Shown piece after piece: positions 1 through 5,710 of a stretch of DNA of 6,329 nucleotides. Source of the stretch: Candidatus Cloacimonadota bacterium. GTDB taxonomy: Bacteria > Cloacimonadota > Cloacimonadia > Cloacimonadales > TCS61. The notes below the pieces were generated by a model. It saw only the letters and a program-made list of their open reading frames with translations, was not told where the DNA came from and searched no databases. Made by a program: the position numbers and the translations under genes. The DNA lies in contig DAOVQH010000154.1 of the NCBI GenBank assembly GCA_030628755.1, positions 1 to 6,329 on the forward strand. Direction: 5' to 3'. Each line of letters begins with the position of its first letter. Within the stretch, counting starts at the first letter, position 1.

Positions 1-753
1 ATAATCAGCAAATCCTCCGGTTTCCTCTTCCAATCCACTAATATAACCCTGTAGTTTTAATTTATTATTTCCCACATCCATCTTGATCATATCCCTTTTC
101 AGGAAATCACTTCCAAATACTGCCAGCATTCGTTGTTCTATATCTTTAACCGCTGGATAGTTCAACCTTTCTTTACCATCGGAAATGAATCTAAAGTGAA
201 CCTTCGGATATAATATGGATTGATAATGGACATAATTGAGAATATGTTTAAATTCCACCTGATCTGATTTCAGGAATTTCTTTCGAGCTGGTATATTGCT
301 GAATAATTTCCTAACAGATACTATCGTACCAACATTTGCAGAAGTTTTGGAAAAATCTGCCAATTGTCCTGAATTAAATTCAACTTTGGATGCTGTTTCA
401 CTTTCTTCATCTCGTGTAATCAAAGTTAATTGGCTAACAGCAGCAACGCTGGGAAGCGCTTCTCCCCGAAAGCCCAATGAAGAAATATTGAAAATATCTG
501 TAACTGTTCTTATTTTACTGGTTGCATGTCTTTCAAAAGATTGAATAGCGTCATCTTCACTCATTCCGAAACCATTATCAGTAACCTGAATAAGTTTTTT
601 CCCACCATTTTCGATTGTAATTGTTATCTTAGTCGCTTCAGCATCAATGGAGTTCTCAACCAGTTCTTTTACTGCTGAGACTGGTCGCTCAACAACTTCG
701 CCAGCAGCTATCCTGTTTGCAACTTCTTCAGAAAGAATCTTGATATTGCCCAT
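1..753 (-). CDS. mutL: DNA mismatch repair protein MutL, N-terminal part (cut by window edge)
   Basis: MutL is the ATP-driven mismatch-repair protein that links MutS recognition to strand incision and removal. The 251 residues visible are the GHKL ATPase region; the C-terminal dimerisation and possible endonuclease part lies outside the window. The frame is open from the ATG at 753 to base 1. Family motifs in order are IAAGEVVERP (residues 15-24), ELVENSIDAEAT (30-41), DNGFGM (59-64), RHATSKI (75-81), GFRGEAL (94-100) and a GTIVSVRKLFSNIPAR block (142-157). Glu30, Asn34 and Asp59 match the ATPase and Mg/ATP-binding positions of the family, so the domain looks intact. AAGGA lies five bases before the start (759-763), which supports ATG 753. 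It follows the trmO-like gene after a 52-base gap and is probably co-transcribed with it and miaB. Identification is very secure. Confidence 0.97.
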   Translation of the reverse strand, partial: MGNIKILSEEVANRIAAGEVVERPVSAVKELVENSIDAEATKITITIENGGKKLIQVTDNGFGMSEDDAIQSFERHATSKIRTVTDIFNISSLGFRGEALPSVAAVSQLTLITRDEESETASKVEFNSGQLADFSKTSANVGTIVSVRKLFSNIPARKKFLKSDQVEFKHILNYVHYQSILYPKVHFRFISDGKERLNYPAVKDIEQRMLAVFGSDFLKRDMIKMDVGNNKLKLQGYISGLEEETGGFADY

Positions 754-758
754 TTATA

Positions 759-763
759 TCCTT
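759..763 (-). promoter_or_regulatory. Ribosome binding site of mutL
   Basis: AAGGA on the minus strand with a five-base AT spacer (TATAA) before ATG 753. It fixes the mutL start and shows that translation of mutL is initiated on its own, without overlap with the trmO-like gene upstream. Confidence 0.7.
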
Positions 764-785
764 TTTATTTCGTTTCTAGTCAAGC

Positions 786-836
786 CTGAAGATTTCGACT
801 CGAGACTAACGAAACCTTTCGTCCGACCTGTGTTTT
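786..836. repeat. GC-richer palindromic patch at the 3' end of the trmO-like gene
   Basis: This stretch is clearly richer in G and C than its surroundings and contains short inverted repeats: ACGAAA-CC-TTTCGT near 809-822 and the palindrome CTCGAG at 800-805. It covers the last codons and stop (TAG, 806-808) of the trmO-like gene and the start of the gap before mutL. No T-tract follows it in the transcribed direction, so it does not look like a standard intrinsic terminator. TTCGACTCGA here resembles TTCGTCTCGA in the insert inside element IR2, so both could belong to one dispersed repeat family. That link rests on ten bases only. Confidence 0.35.
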
Positions 837-1309
837 TCTACCCTTTCCACTCTCTTCTTCAGCCATCCGACCTTGCTGTTCTTATTTATATCAAAACAGT
901 CAAATTTCGGTACAAAAGGTTTGATGTCCAAAAGTGGAGTTCCATCTACAATGTCAACATTAGAAATATGAAGGATGTTTTTTTCGATCTTTTCAAGCCG
1001 CACAATTGACATTCCTATCTGGTTTGGACGATGAGGGGCACGTGTGGCAAATACTCCTCTTATCTTGTCTTCCATAAATGGCATCACTTTTAATTTGTAT
1101 CCTTCAGAAAGATGGAAATTGAAAAGCAGGACAATATGAGAAAATCCATCCAAATTCTTTAAGCCATCTTCGAATTCTGCAAATACTTCAACTGTACCTT
1201 TCACTCCTTTTGCTCCGGCTGGTTGAATAGGCATATTAACAGGTTTTTTAAAAGGAGAATGAATAATACCAATTGGTTTGAATTCTATTTTTTTCACTAT
1301 TTTTCCCAT
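806..1309 (-). CDS. trmO: TrmO-like tRNA t6A37 N6-methyltransferase (TsaA/UPF0066 family)
   Basis: TrmO is a SAM-dependent enzyme that methylates the N6 of t6A37 in certain tRNAs to give m6t6A. The 167-residue product has the family core: FKPIGIIHSPF (10-20), GTVEVFAEFEDGLKNLDGFS (38-57), GVFATRAPHRPNQIGMS (85-101) and DGTPLLDIKPFVP (122-134), followed by KVGWL (146-150). It is about the length of the short bacterial and archaeal members and lacks the long extra C-terminal domain of E. coli TrmO (YaeB). The last roughly 17 residues are very basic and coincide with the palindromic patch at 786-836, so the native C-terminus may have been altered. The ATG at 1309 is three bases past the miaB stop but has no Shine-Dalgarno sequence. 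GTG at 1297 is an alternative start; translational coupling to miaB is likely either way. The family is clear; the exact substrate is inferred. Confidence 0.88.
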   Translation of the reverse strand: MGKIVKKIEFKPIGIIHSPFKKPVNMPIQPAGAKGVKGTVEVFAEFEDGLKNLDGFSHIVLLFNFHLSEGYKLKVMPFMEDKIRGVFATRAPHRPNQIGMSIVRLEKIEKNILHISNVDIVDGTPLLDIKPFVPKFDCFDINKNSKVGWLKKRVERVEKHRSDERFR

Positions 1310-1312
1310 TTT

Positions 1313-2614
1313 TTAATTTAGAATTTTCCCTTTCAGCGTCCATCCAGTTGCATCTGTTATTTTTACATTCACGAAATCACCAATCAAGGATTTATCACCT
1401 TTGAATACTGTAATTTTGAAATCTCTGCTTTTCCCTGAAAGTTCATCCTCAGACTTCTTACTGACTTTTTCCACATAAATCTCTTTGGTCTTCCCTATCT
1501 GGTCTTTATATTTCTTTAAAGTAATTTTTTCCTGCAGTTTGATGAGCTTTTGAAGACGTTCAAGACGAATTTCTTCAGGTATCTGATCTTTGAATTTAGA
1601 GGCTTTTGTCCCTTCTCGTGGAGAAAATTTGAATGTAAACGCATAATCGAATTTGATCTTCTTCATCAGGTCGTAAGTTCTCTGGAACTGTTCTTCAGTT
1701 TCTCCAGGAAATCCAGCAATAACGTCAGTAGTAATGGCTATTTCAGGTATTGCTTTTCTAAGTTTCTGAACTATTTTGTAAAAATGCTCTGCAGTGTATC
1801 CCCTATTCATCTTTTTTAATACTTCATCATCACCGGATTGTAGTGCTAAATGTAAATGTTCACATACTTTTTCAGAATTTGACATTACTTTTATTACTTC
1901 GTCAGAAAGGTCTTTGGGATGCGATGTTATAAAACGTATTCTACGGATCGTATCGATTTTATTTACTTTTCGAAGTAATTCTGCGAAATTTACTCCTTCA
2001 TAATTGTAGGAATTAACATTCTGCCCCAGTAGAGTAATATCTTTAAATCCTTTTTCTCCAATTGTTTTTATTTCTTTAAGAATGTCATCTATTGCCTTGC
2101 TGCGTTCACGTCCACGAACATACGGAACAATGCAGTACGAACAAAAGTTATTACAACCCCTCATTATGGTAACAAAAGCATTGAACTTACCTGAATGAAT
2201 TGGATAAAGATCTTCGTAGATTTCTTTATTATTTACTATGGTTTCTGATTCAAATCCTGGATTTTCAAATAAATTTGTAATAATTTCCGGAAGATTTCTA
2301 TACTGATCAGTTCCAACCACAAAGTCGATATTCCTATTATATTCATTGAGCTTATTTCCCAGACGCTGCGCCATGCAACCAATAACACCAATTTTCAAAT
2401 CTTTTTTTGATTGTTTCCTGGACATTTCATTATTTATACGTCCCAACACCCGATCTTCTGCGTGTTGACGAACAGAACAGGTATTGAAAATAATAATATC
2501 AGAATTATCAATATCCTGAGATATTTTAAAATTATTGGTGCTAAGAATTGATGCTACCAATTCGCTGTCTGCCACATTCATCTGGCAGCCGTAGGTTTCT
2601 ATAAATACTTTCAT
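1313..2614 (-). CDS. miaB: tRNA-2-methylthio-N6-dimethylallyladenosine synthase MiaB
   Basis: MiaB is a radical-SAM methylthiotransferase that converts i6A37 to ms2i6A37 in tRNAs reading codons that start with U. From ATG 2614 the product has 433 residues, normal for the family. The N-terminal UPF0004 domain holds the three cysteines of the auxiliary iron-sulfur cluster: Cys10 (YGCQMN), Cys46 (NTCSVR) and Cys80 (IGCMAQ). The radical-SAM motif CNNFCSYC gives Cys154, Cys158 and Cys161, followed by IVPYVRGRERS, typical of MiaB and not of MtaB or RimO. A TRAM RNA-binding domain occupies about 369-433. A GTG at 2638 is in frame and would add eight residues, but they are encoded by element IR1 and precede the classic MKVFIETYGCQMN start, so I reject it. 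The ribosome binding site is weak because IR1 ends only six bases before the ATG. Confidence 0.97.
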   Translation of the reverse strand: MKVFIETYGCQMNVADSELVASILSTNNFKISQDIDNSDIIIFNTCSVRQHAEDRVLGRINNEMSRKQSKKDLKIGVIGCMAQRLGNKLNEYNRNIDFVVGTDQYRNLPEIITNLFENPGFESETIVNNKEIYEDLYPIHSGKFNAFVTIMRGCNNFCSYCIVPYVRGRERSKAIDDILKEIKTIGEKGFKDITLLGQNVNSYNYEGVNFAELLRKVNKIDTIRRIRFITSHPKDLSDEVIKVMSNSEKVCEHLHLALQSGDDEVLKKMNRGYTAEHFYKIVQKLRKAIPEIAITTDVIAGFPGETEEQFQRTYDLMKKIKFDYAFTFKFSPREGTKASKFKDQIPEEIRLERLQKLIKLQEKITLKKYKDQIGKTKEIYVEKVSKKSEDELSGKSRDFKITVFKGDKSLIGDFVNVKITDATGWTLKGKILN

Positions 2615-2620
2615 AATCTT

Positions 2621-2703
2621 ATAGAACGCGGATGACACGGATACAACGGATAATCACAAAAAAGAATTAAATTTAAGATATCCGCAAAAATCCGTTCAAT
2701 CTG
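2621..2703. repeat. Inverted-repeat element IR1 (right arm shortened)
   Basis: Left arm 2621-2656, right arm 2679-2703, AT-rich centre of about 22 bases. The left arm reads AGAACGCGGAT, GACACGGAT, ACAACGGAT, then AATCAC. The right arm, on the opposite strand, has only CAGAT, TGAACGGAT and a TTTTGCGGAT unit. It lacks the outer AGAACAC portion present in the other three elements. The missing piece lies where the GxxExxY copy 1 gene ends, and that gene's TGA (2696-2698) is inside the arm. The element fills the whole gap between GxxExxY copy 1 and miaB. Confidence 0.85.
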
Positions 2704-3085
2704 CTTTCTTAATCTTTCTTTTGTTCGAGAAAATAACTCTTTTAAATTCAGGTTTCTTTCCAAAATTCAAGAGTAAACCAACTTCCATATTTGTTGCTTT
2801 TAAATAATTTATTAACTGATATTTGTGTTCATCACAAAGTGTTTCAGTAACTTTTAATTCGAGGATTATTTTATTATTCACTGCTAAATCTGCGAAATAT
2901 TCACCAACAATGTTTCCTTCAAAATAGACTTTTATTTTTTTTTGTTTTTCTACGTTGAATCCATATTGTTTAAGTTTTATTATCATTGAGTTCTCATAAA
3001 CTTTTTCCAGAAAACCATAACCCAATGTATTATAAACCGCATAAAACGCTTCAATTATTTTTTCAGTAATATCTCCATGAAGCAT
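2696..3085 (-). CDS. GxxExxY family protein, PD-(D/E)XK nuclease-like (copy 1)
   Basis: A 129-residue protein with the name-giving motif GFLEKVY at residues 24-30 (Gly24, Glu27, Tyr30). A PD-(D/E)XK-like constellation is complete: Glu27 in the first helix, Asp66 (FADLAV), then Glu76-Leu-Lys78 (ELK), with Gln90 in the following helix. The family (PDDEXK_3-like) has no established function, so nuclease activity is inferred from the motif. No signal peptide or membrane segment is visible. AGGAG at 3091-3095, five bases before ATG 3085, fixes the start. It is about 84% identical to copy 2 over 124 residues (20 differences by eye), with long runs of near-identical DNA. Its C-terminus has a five-residue extension, because the original stop was apparently lost and translation ends at a TGA inside repeat IR1. 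It is flanked by IR1 and IR2. Confidence 0.9.
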   Translation of the reverse strand: MLHGDITEKIIEAFYAVYNTLGYGFLEKVYENSMIIKLKQYGFNVEKQKKIKVYFEGNIVGEYFADLAVNNKIILELKVTETLCDEHKYQLINYLKATNMEVGLLLNFGKKPEFKRVIFSNKRKIKKAD

Positions 3086-3090
3086 ATCAT

Positions 3091-3095
3091 CTCCT
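3091..3095 (-). promoter_or_regulatory. Ribosome binding site of GxxExxY copy 1
   Basis: AGGAG with a five-base spacer before ATG 3085. It lies seven bases inside the outer border of IR2 (TTAGAACAC at 3101-3109), matching the arrangement at copy 2. Confidence 0.75.
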
Positions 3096-3101
3096 ATTTT
3101 T

Positions 3102-3295
3102 TAGAACACTGATGACACTGATTGAACGGATAATTTTTCCAACTGCCTTTCAATCTTCGTCTCGAATGCTTTCTGGGCTACGGAGAATGAATGCTAAAAC
3201 TTCGGCAAAACAGGCCGACTTACACTGACTTTCAATTACTAGCATTTTTTTATCCGTGAGCATCCGTTCGATCAGCGTTATCCGTGTTCTATTAT
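3102..3295. repeat. Inverted-repeat element IR2 with an enlarged centre
   Basis: Left arm 3103-3133, right arm 3250-3292. Read from the outside inward, the left arm is AGAACACTGAT, GACACTGAT, TGAACGGAT. The right arm is AGAACACGGAT, AACGCTGAT, CGAACGGAT, GCTCACGGAT. The first 29 positions differ at only four bases. The centre is about 116 bases, against roughly 20-40 in the other three elements, and is richer in G and C (see the separate entry). The right border ATAATAGAAC begins five bases after the stop codon of the permease gene. The left border lies seven bases before the ribosome binding site of GxxExxY copy 1. The gap of 215 bases holds nothing else I can identify. Confidence 0.9.
3141..3236. 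repeat. GC-richer insert inside IR2 bounded by 13-bp direct repeats
   Basis: ACTGCCTTTCAAT at 3142-3154 recurs as ACTGACTTTCAAT at 3224-3236, one mismatch in 13. Between them lie 69 bases with more G and C than the surroundings, including a small hairpin CGGC-AAAACAG-GCCG (near 3203-3217) and GAATGCT twice. The other three elements have no such block, so it looks like a secondary insertion or a local duplication. A short minus-strand open frame crosses it (3150-3332) but begins inside the permease gene and has no coding character. A small structured RNA is possible but unsupported. Confidence 0.5.
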
Positions 3296-3300
3296 TTCTT

Positions 3301-5166
3301 TCAAAGTCTCTTTCTGTCTCCCAATAAAACAATATCCCTCAAAGCTTCTTCATTTTTGGCATTAAGCCATTTTTTCTCAAAATTCGGATTCTGCACAATT
3401 TGGGCAATAGCAGCCAAAGTTTGCAAGTGGAAGTTTCGTTCATCCTTTGTACCTGCAATTACAAAAACAATTTGAATCTTTGGAGCTTCTTTGGAGAAAT
3501 AAATACCATCTTTACATCTGGCTAAAAGAATGTTAAATTTATTTTCTCCACCAATTATTATATGAGGAATTGCGAGATTCTCTGTTAAAACTGTTGAACT
3601 CTCCTCTTCCCTTTCTATCAGTCTTTTTAGAAAGTAATTATAACTTTTATCAATGGTTGAACTAACTTTATCTGAAACCATTTTGAAGAATTCCTCTTTT
3701 GTAACCGGTTTTTTTATATCAAGGATAATACTTTTCTCAATAATATGATCAAATCTATCTTTTTGGATTTTATCTCTTTCGCGAATTATCTCTTTTAGTT
3801 CAGTTTCCAGAGCGGTTGTAGGAAGATCTTTTGCTTTTATCCTCTGAATAATATGTAGAAGTGCAGACTCTCTATTTGAACGTATTCTCCCATAGAACCA
3901 ATACCAGAGGAGTCCACCAACCATAAATAAACTGGCAATCAATATCGGTGTTTTTCCCATTTGAATAATTAAAAAGCCATAGGCAATAAGTGCAAATATC
4001 TGGATCCAGGGATAGAGAGGTGAACGGAACTTTGGACGGTAATTCTGAATCCCGCTTTCACGCATTATGATAACAGCAATATTTACAAAAGAAAAGAGCA
4101 AAATTTTAAGGGTTGATGCAGTTTTAACTAACATTTCCAAATCTAAGAATAAAATTACAGATATCATGAAGAGAGTTGTGAAAATAATGGATACATGTGG
4201 AGTTTGAAATCTTTTACTTACTTTTTCAAAAAATGAAGGCAATAACCTATCTCTACTCATAGCCATTGGGTCTCTGGAAGCTGCTAAAATACCTGCATTT
4301 GCAGTTGAAATGAATGCTAAAAGCGCTGCAATAGCCAGAATAATCTTACCTGCACTACCCATAAATACATTTGCACTATCGGAAATCGGAGTTAAAGAAT
4401 AATTCGCAGGTTCAGGTCGAAGAAGTCCATCACCAAGCACTCCAACCGTAACGAAAACAACCAGAACGTAAATTATAGTTACTATTACAAAAGAGAGTAT
4501 CATACCTAAGGGAATATTCCTGGATGGATTTTTGATTTCTTCTGCAACACTGGCAATTTTTGTTAAACCACCGTAAGAAATGAAAATTAGCCCAGCAGTC
4601 ATAAATAATGTTTTCATATCACCAATCATAAAATTCTGGAAATGCTGGTTCTTAACTGCAGGAATTCCTCTGAAAACATAAATTACTAAAATGCTGATAA
4701 GTACAATAACGATAATGGATTGAAGTTTTCCTGTATGTTTCACACCAATTATATTAATTACTGAAAATACAATACAGAAAACAACTGCAATGATTTTAAT
4801 TTGCCAGATTGGAATTGCAGGATATAGGATTATCGAAAATGCTCCGATACCCAGAAGGGCAAAAGCGCTCTTAAATGCAAGTGAGAACCATGCAGAAATA
4901 CCTGCTAATGTACCAAACCCAGCACCCATACTTCTCCCCACAAAAAAGTAAGTTCCACCTGATTTTGGCATAGCAGTGGCTAATTCAGCTTTGCTTAGCA
5001 TGCTGGGAATAACCAGAATCCCTGCTAAAAGATAGGCAACAATAACAGCAGGACCTGACTTAAAGTAAGCAAGTCCCGGAAGTATAAAAAGCCCTGAACT
5101 TATCATTGCTCCTGATGCTATACAAAAAACACCAAGCAAACCCAATTCTCGTTTTAATTTTGGCAT
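3301..5166 (-). CDS. APC-superfamily amino acid permease fused to a PTS EIIA-like domain
   Basis: A 621-residue inner-membrane protein. Residues 1 to about 425 form an amino acid permease of about 12 hydrophobic segments with APC hallmarks: GAMISSGLFILPG (19-31), PKSGGTYFFVGR (67-78) and the SYGGLTKIASVAEE block running into NPSRNIP (197-219). A basic linker (about 426-485) leads to a cytoplasmic domain (about 488-617) resembling fructose/nitrogen-type PTS EIIA. His535 in LAIPH matches the phosphorylated histidine of PtsN-like proteins, and His580 in FHLQTL matches the second conserved histidine. The substrate is probably an amino acid or amine; I cannot name it. The EIIA part suggests control of uptake by phosphorylation or by binding, which is inference. 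AAGGA at 5173-5177, six bases before ATG 5166, supports the start. No operon partner is evident; the gene sits alone between IR2 and IR3 and between two GxxExxY copies. Confidence 0.9.
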   Translation of the reverse strand: MPKLKRELGLLGVFCIASGAMISSGLFILPGLAYFKSGPAVIVAYLLAGILVIPSMLSKAELATAMPKSGGTYFFVGRSMGAGFGTLAGISAWFSLAFKSAFALLGIGAFSIILYPAIPIWQIKIIAVVFCIVFSVINIIGVKHTGKLQSIIVIVLISILVIYVFRGIPAVKNQHFQNFMIGDMKTLFMTAGLIFISYGGLTKIASVAEEIKNPSRNIPLGMILSFVIVTIIYVLVVFVTVGVLGDGLLRPEPANYSLTPISDSANVFMGSAGKIILAIAALLAFISTANAGILAASRDPMAMSRDRLLPSFFEKVSKRFQTPHVSIIFTTLFMISVILFLDLEMLVKTASTLKILLFSFVNIAVIIMRESGIQNYRPKFRSPLYPWIQIFALIAYGFLIIQMGKTPILIASLFMVGGLLWYWFYGRIRSNRESALLHIIQRIKAKDLPTTALETELKEIIRERDKIQKDRFDHIIEKSIILDIKKPVTKEEFFKMVSDKVSSTIDKSYNYFLKRLIEREEESSTVLTENLAIPHIIIGGENKFNILLARCKDGIYFSKEAPKIQIVFVIAGTKDERNFHLQTLAAIAQIVQNPNFEKKWLNAKNEEALRDIVLLGDRKRL

Positions 5167-5172
5167 AACAAT

Positions 5173-5177
5173 TCCTT
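5173..5177 (-). promoter_or_regulatory. Ribosome binding site of the permease-EIIA gene
   Basis: AAGGA, six bases before ATG 5166 and separated from the IR3 border only by a run of A. The sequence GTGTTCTATAAA immediately upstream is repeat-derived and leaves no unique upstream region for a promoter. Confidence 0.7.
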
Positions 5178-5182
5178 TTTTT

Positions 5183-5321
5183 ATAGAACACGGATGACAC
5201 GGATAATGCGGATCATCACAGATTTATTTTTTGAACTAAAAAAATTAAAAAGAATATTTCTTATCAGCGAATATCCGTTCCATCTGTGTTGTCCGTGTTC
5301 AATTTATAATCTGTGTTCCAT
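5183..5321. repeat. Inverted-repeat element IR3 with a doubled outer unit
   Basis: Left arm 5183-5224 reads inward AGAACACGGAT, GACACGGAT, AATGCGGAT, CATCACAGAT. Right arm 5261-5300 reads TGAACACGGAC, AACACAGAT, GGAACGGAT, ATTCGCTGAT. The centre is about 36 bases of nearly pure A/T. Outside the right arm is one more copy of the outer unit, GGAACACAGAT (5309-5319), so this end appears to have been extended or hit twice. The border ATAATGGAAC overlaps the TAA stop codon of GxxExxY copy 2. The element fills the gap between copy 2 and the permease. Confidence 0.88.
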
Positions 5322-5695
5322 TATTTACGATCGTTGGTGAAAATAACTCTTTTAAATTCAGGTTTCTTTCCAAAATTCAATAACAAACCCACTTCCATAT
5401 TTGTTGCTTTCAAATAATTTATTAACTGAAATTTGTGCTCTTCACAGAGTTCTTCAACAGCTTTAATTTCTATGATAACCTTTTTATTTACCACTAAATC
5501 TGCAATATATTCTCCAACAATATTTCCCTCAAAATACACTTTAATTTTTTTCTGTTTTTCAATTGTAAATTCAAATTGTTTCAACTTGATTATTAAAGAG
5601 TTTTCATATACTTTTTCTAAAAAACCATAACCCAATGTATTATAAACCTTATAAAAAGCTTCAATTATTTTCTCAGTAATATCTGAATGTAACAT
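5321..5695 (-). CDS. GxxExxY family protein, PD-(D/E)XK nuclease-like (copy 2)
   Basis: A 124-residue protein closely related to copy 1. GFLEKVY is at residues 24-30. Asp66 (IADLVV) and Glu76-Ile-Lys78 (EIK) complete a PD-(D/E)XK-like set, and the tail from LINYLKATNMEVGLLLNFGK onward is nearly identical to copy 1. Many of the differences from copy 1 are conservative (Ile/Val/Leu, Tyr/Phe, Asp/Glu), which suggests that both copies were kept under protein-level selection. A GTG at 5728 would add 11 residues, but these are the translated repeat border (SSVFYK). AAGGAG at 5701-5706 clearly serves the ATG at 5695, so I choose that start. The TAA stop is shared with the border of IR3. The biochemical role of the family is unknown; the nuclease fold is an assignment from motifs. 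It is flanked by IR3 and IR4. Confidence 0.9.
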   Translation of the reverse strand: MLHSDITEKIIEAFYKVYNTLGYGFLEKVYENSLIIKLKQFEFTIEKQKKIKVYFEGNIVGEYIADLVVNKKVIIEIKAVEELCEEHKFQLINYLKATNMEVGLLLNFGKKPEFKRVIFTNDRK

Positions 5696-5700
5696 CCTAT

Positions 5701-5706
5701 CTCCTT
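5701..5706 (-). promoter_or_regulatory. Ribosome binding site deciding the start of GxxExxY copy 2
   Basis: AAGGAG five bases upstream of ATG 5695. It rules in favour of this start over the in-frame GTG at 5728, which lies inside repeat IR4 and has no such site. Confidence 0.8.
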
Positions 5707-5710
5707 TTTT

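Noticed and set aside
296..544. Plus-strand open frame of 82 codons
   Set aside because: Antisense shadow of the conserved MutL ATPase domain.
647..1009. Plus-strand open frame of 120 codons over the mutL start and the trmO-like 3' end
   Set aside because: It overlaps two well-supported minus-strand genes and its translation resembles no family.
2696..3085. GxxExxY proteins as transposases
   Set aside because: They have no DDE, HUH or recombinase motifs. The motif set fits a PD-(D/E)XK-like fold, so transposase activity is not claimed.
3150..3332. A 60-codon minus-strand open frame between the permease and GxxExxY copy 1
   Set aside because: It begins inside the permease gene in another frame and runs through both the repeat arm and the insert of IR2. 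It has no ribosome binding site and no recognisable domain.
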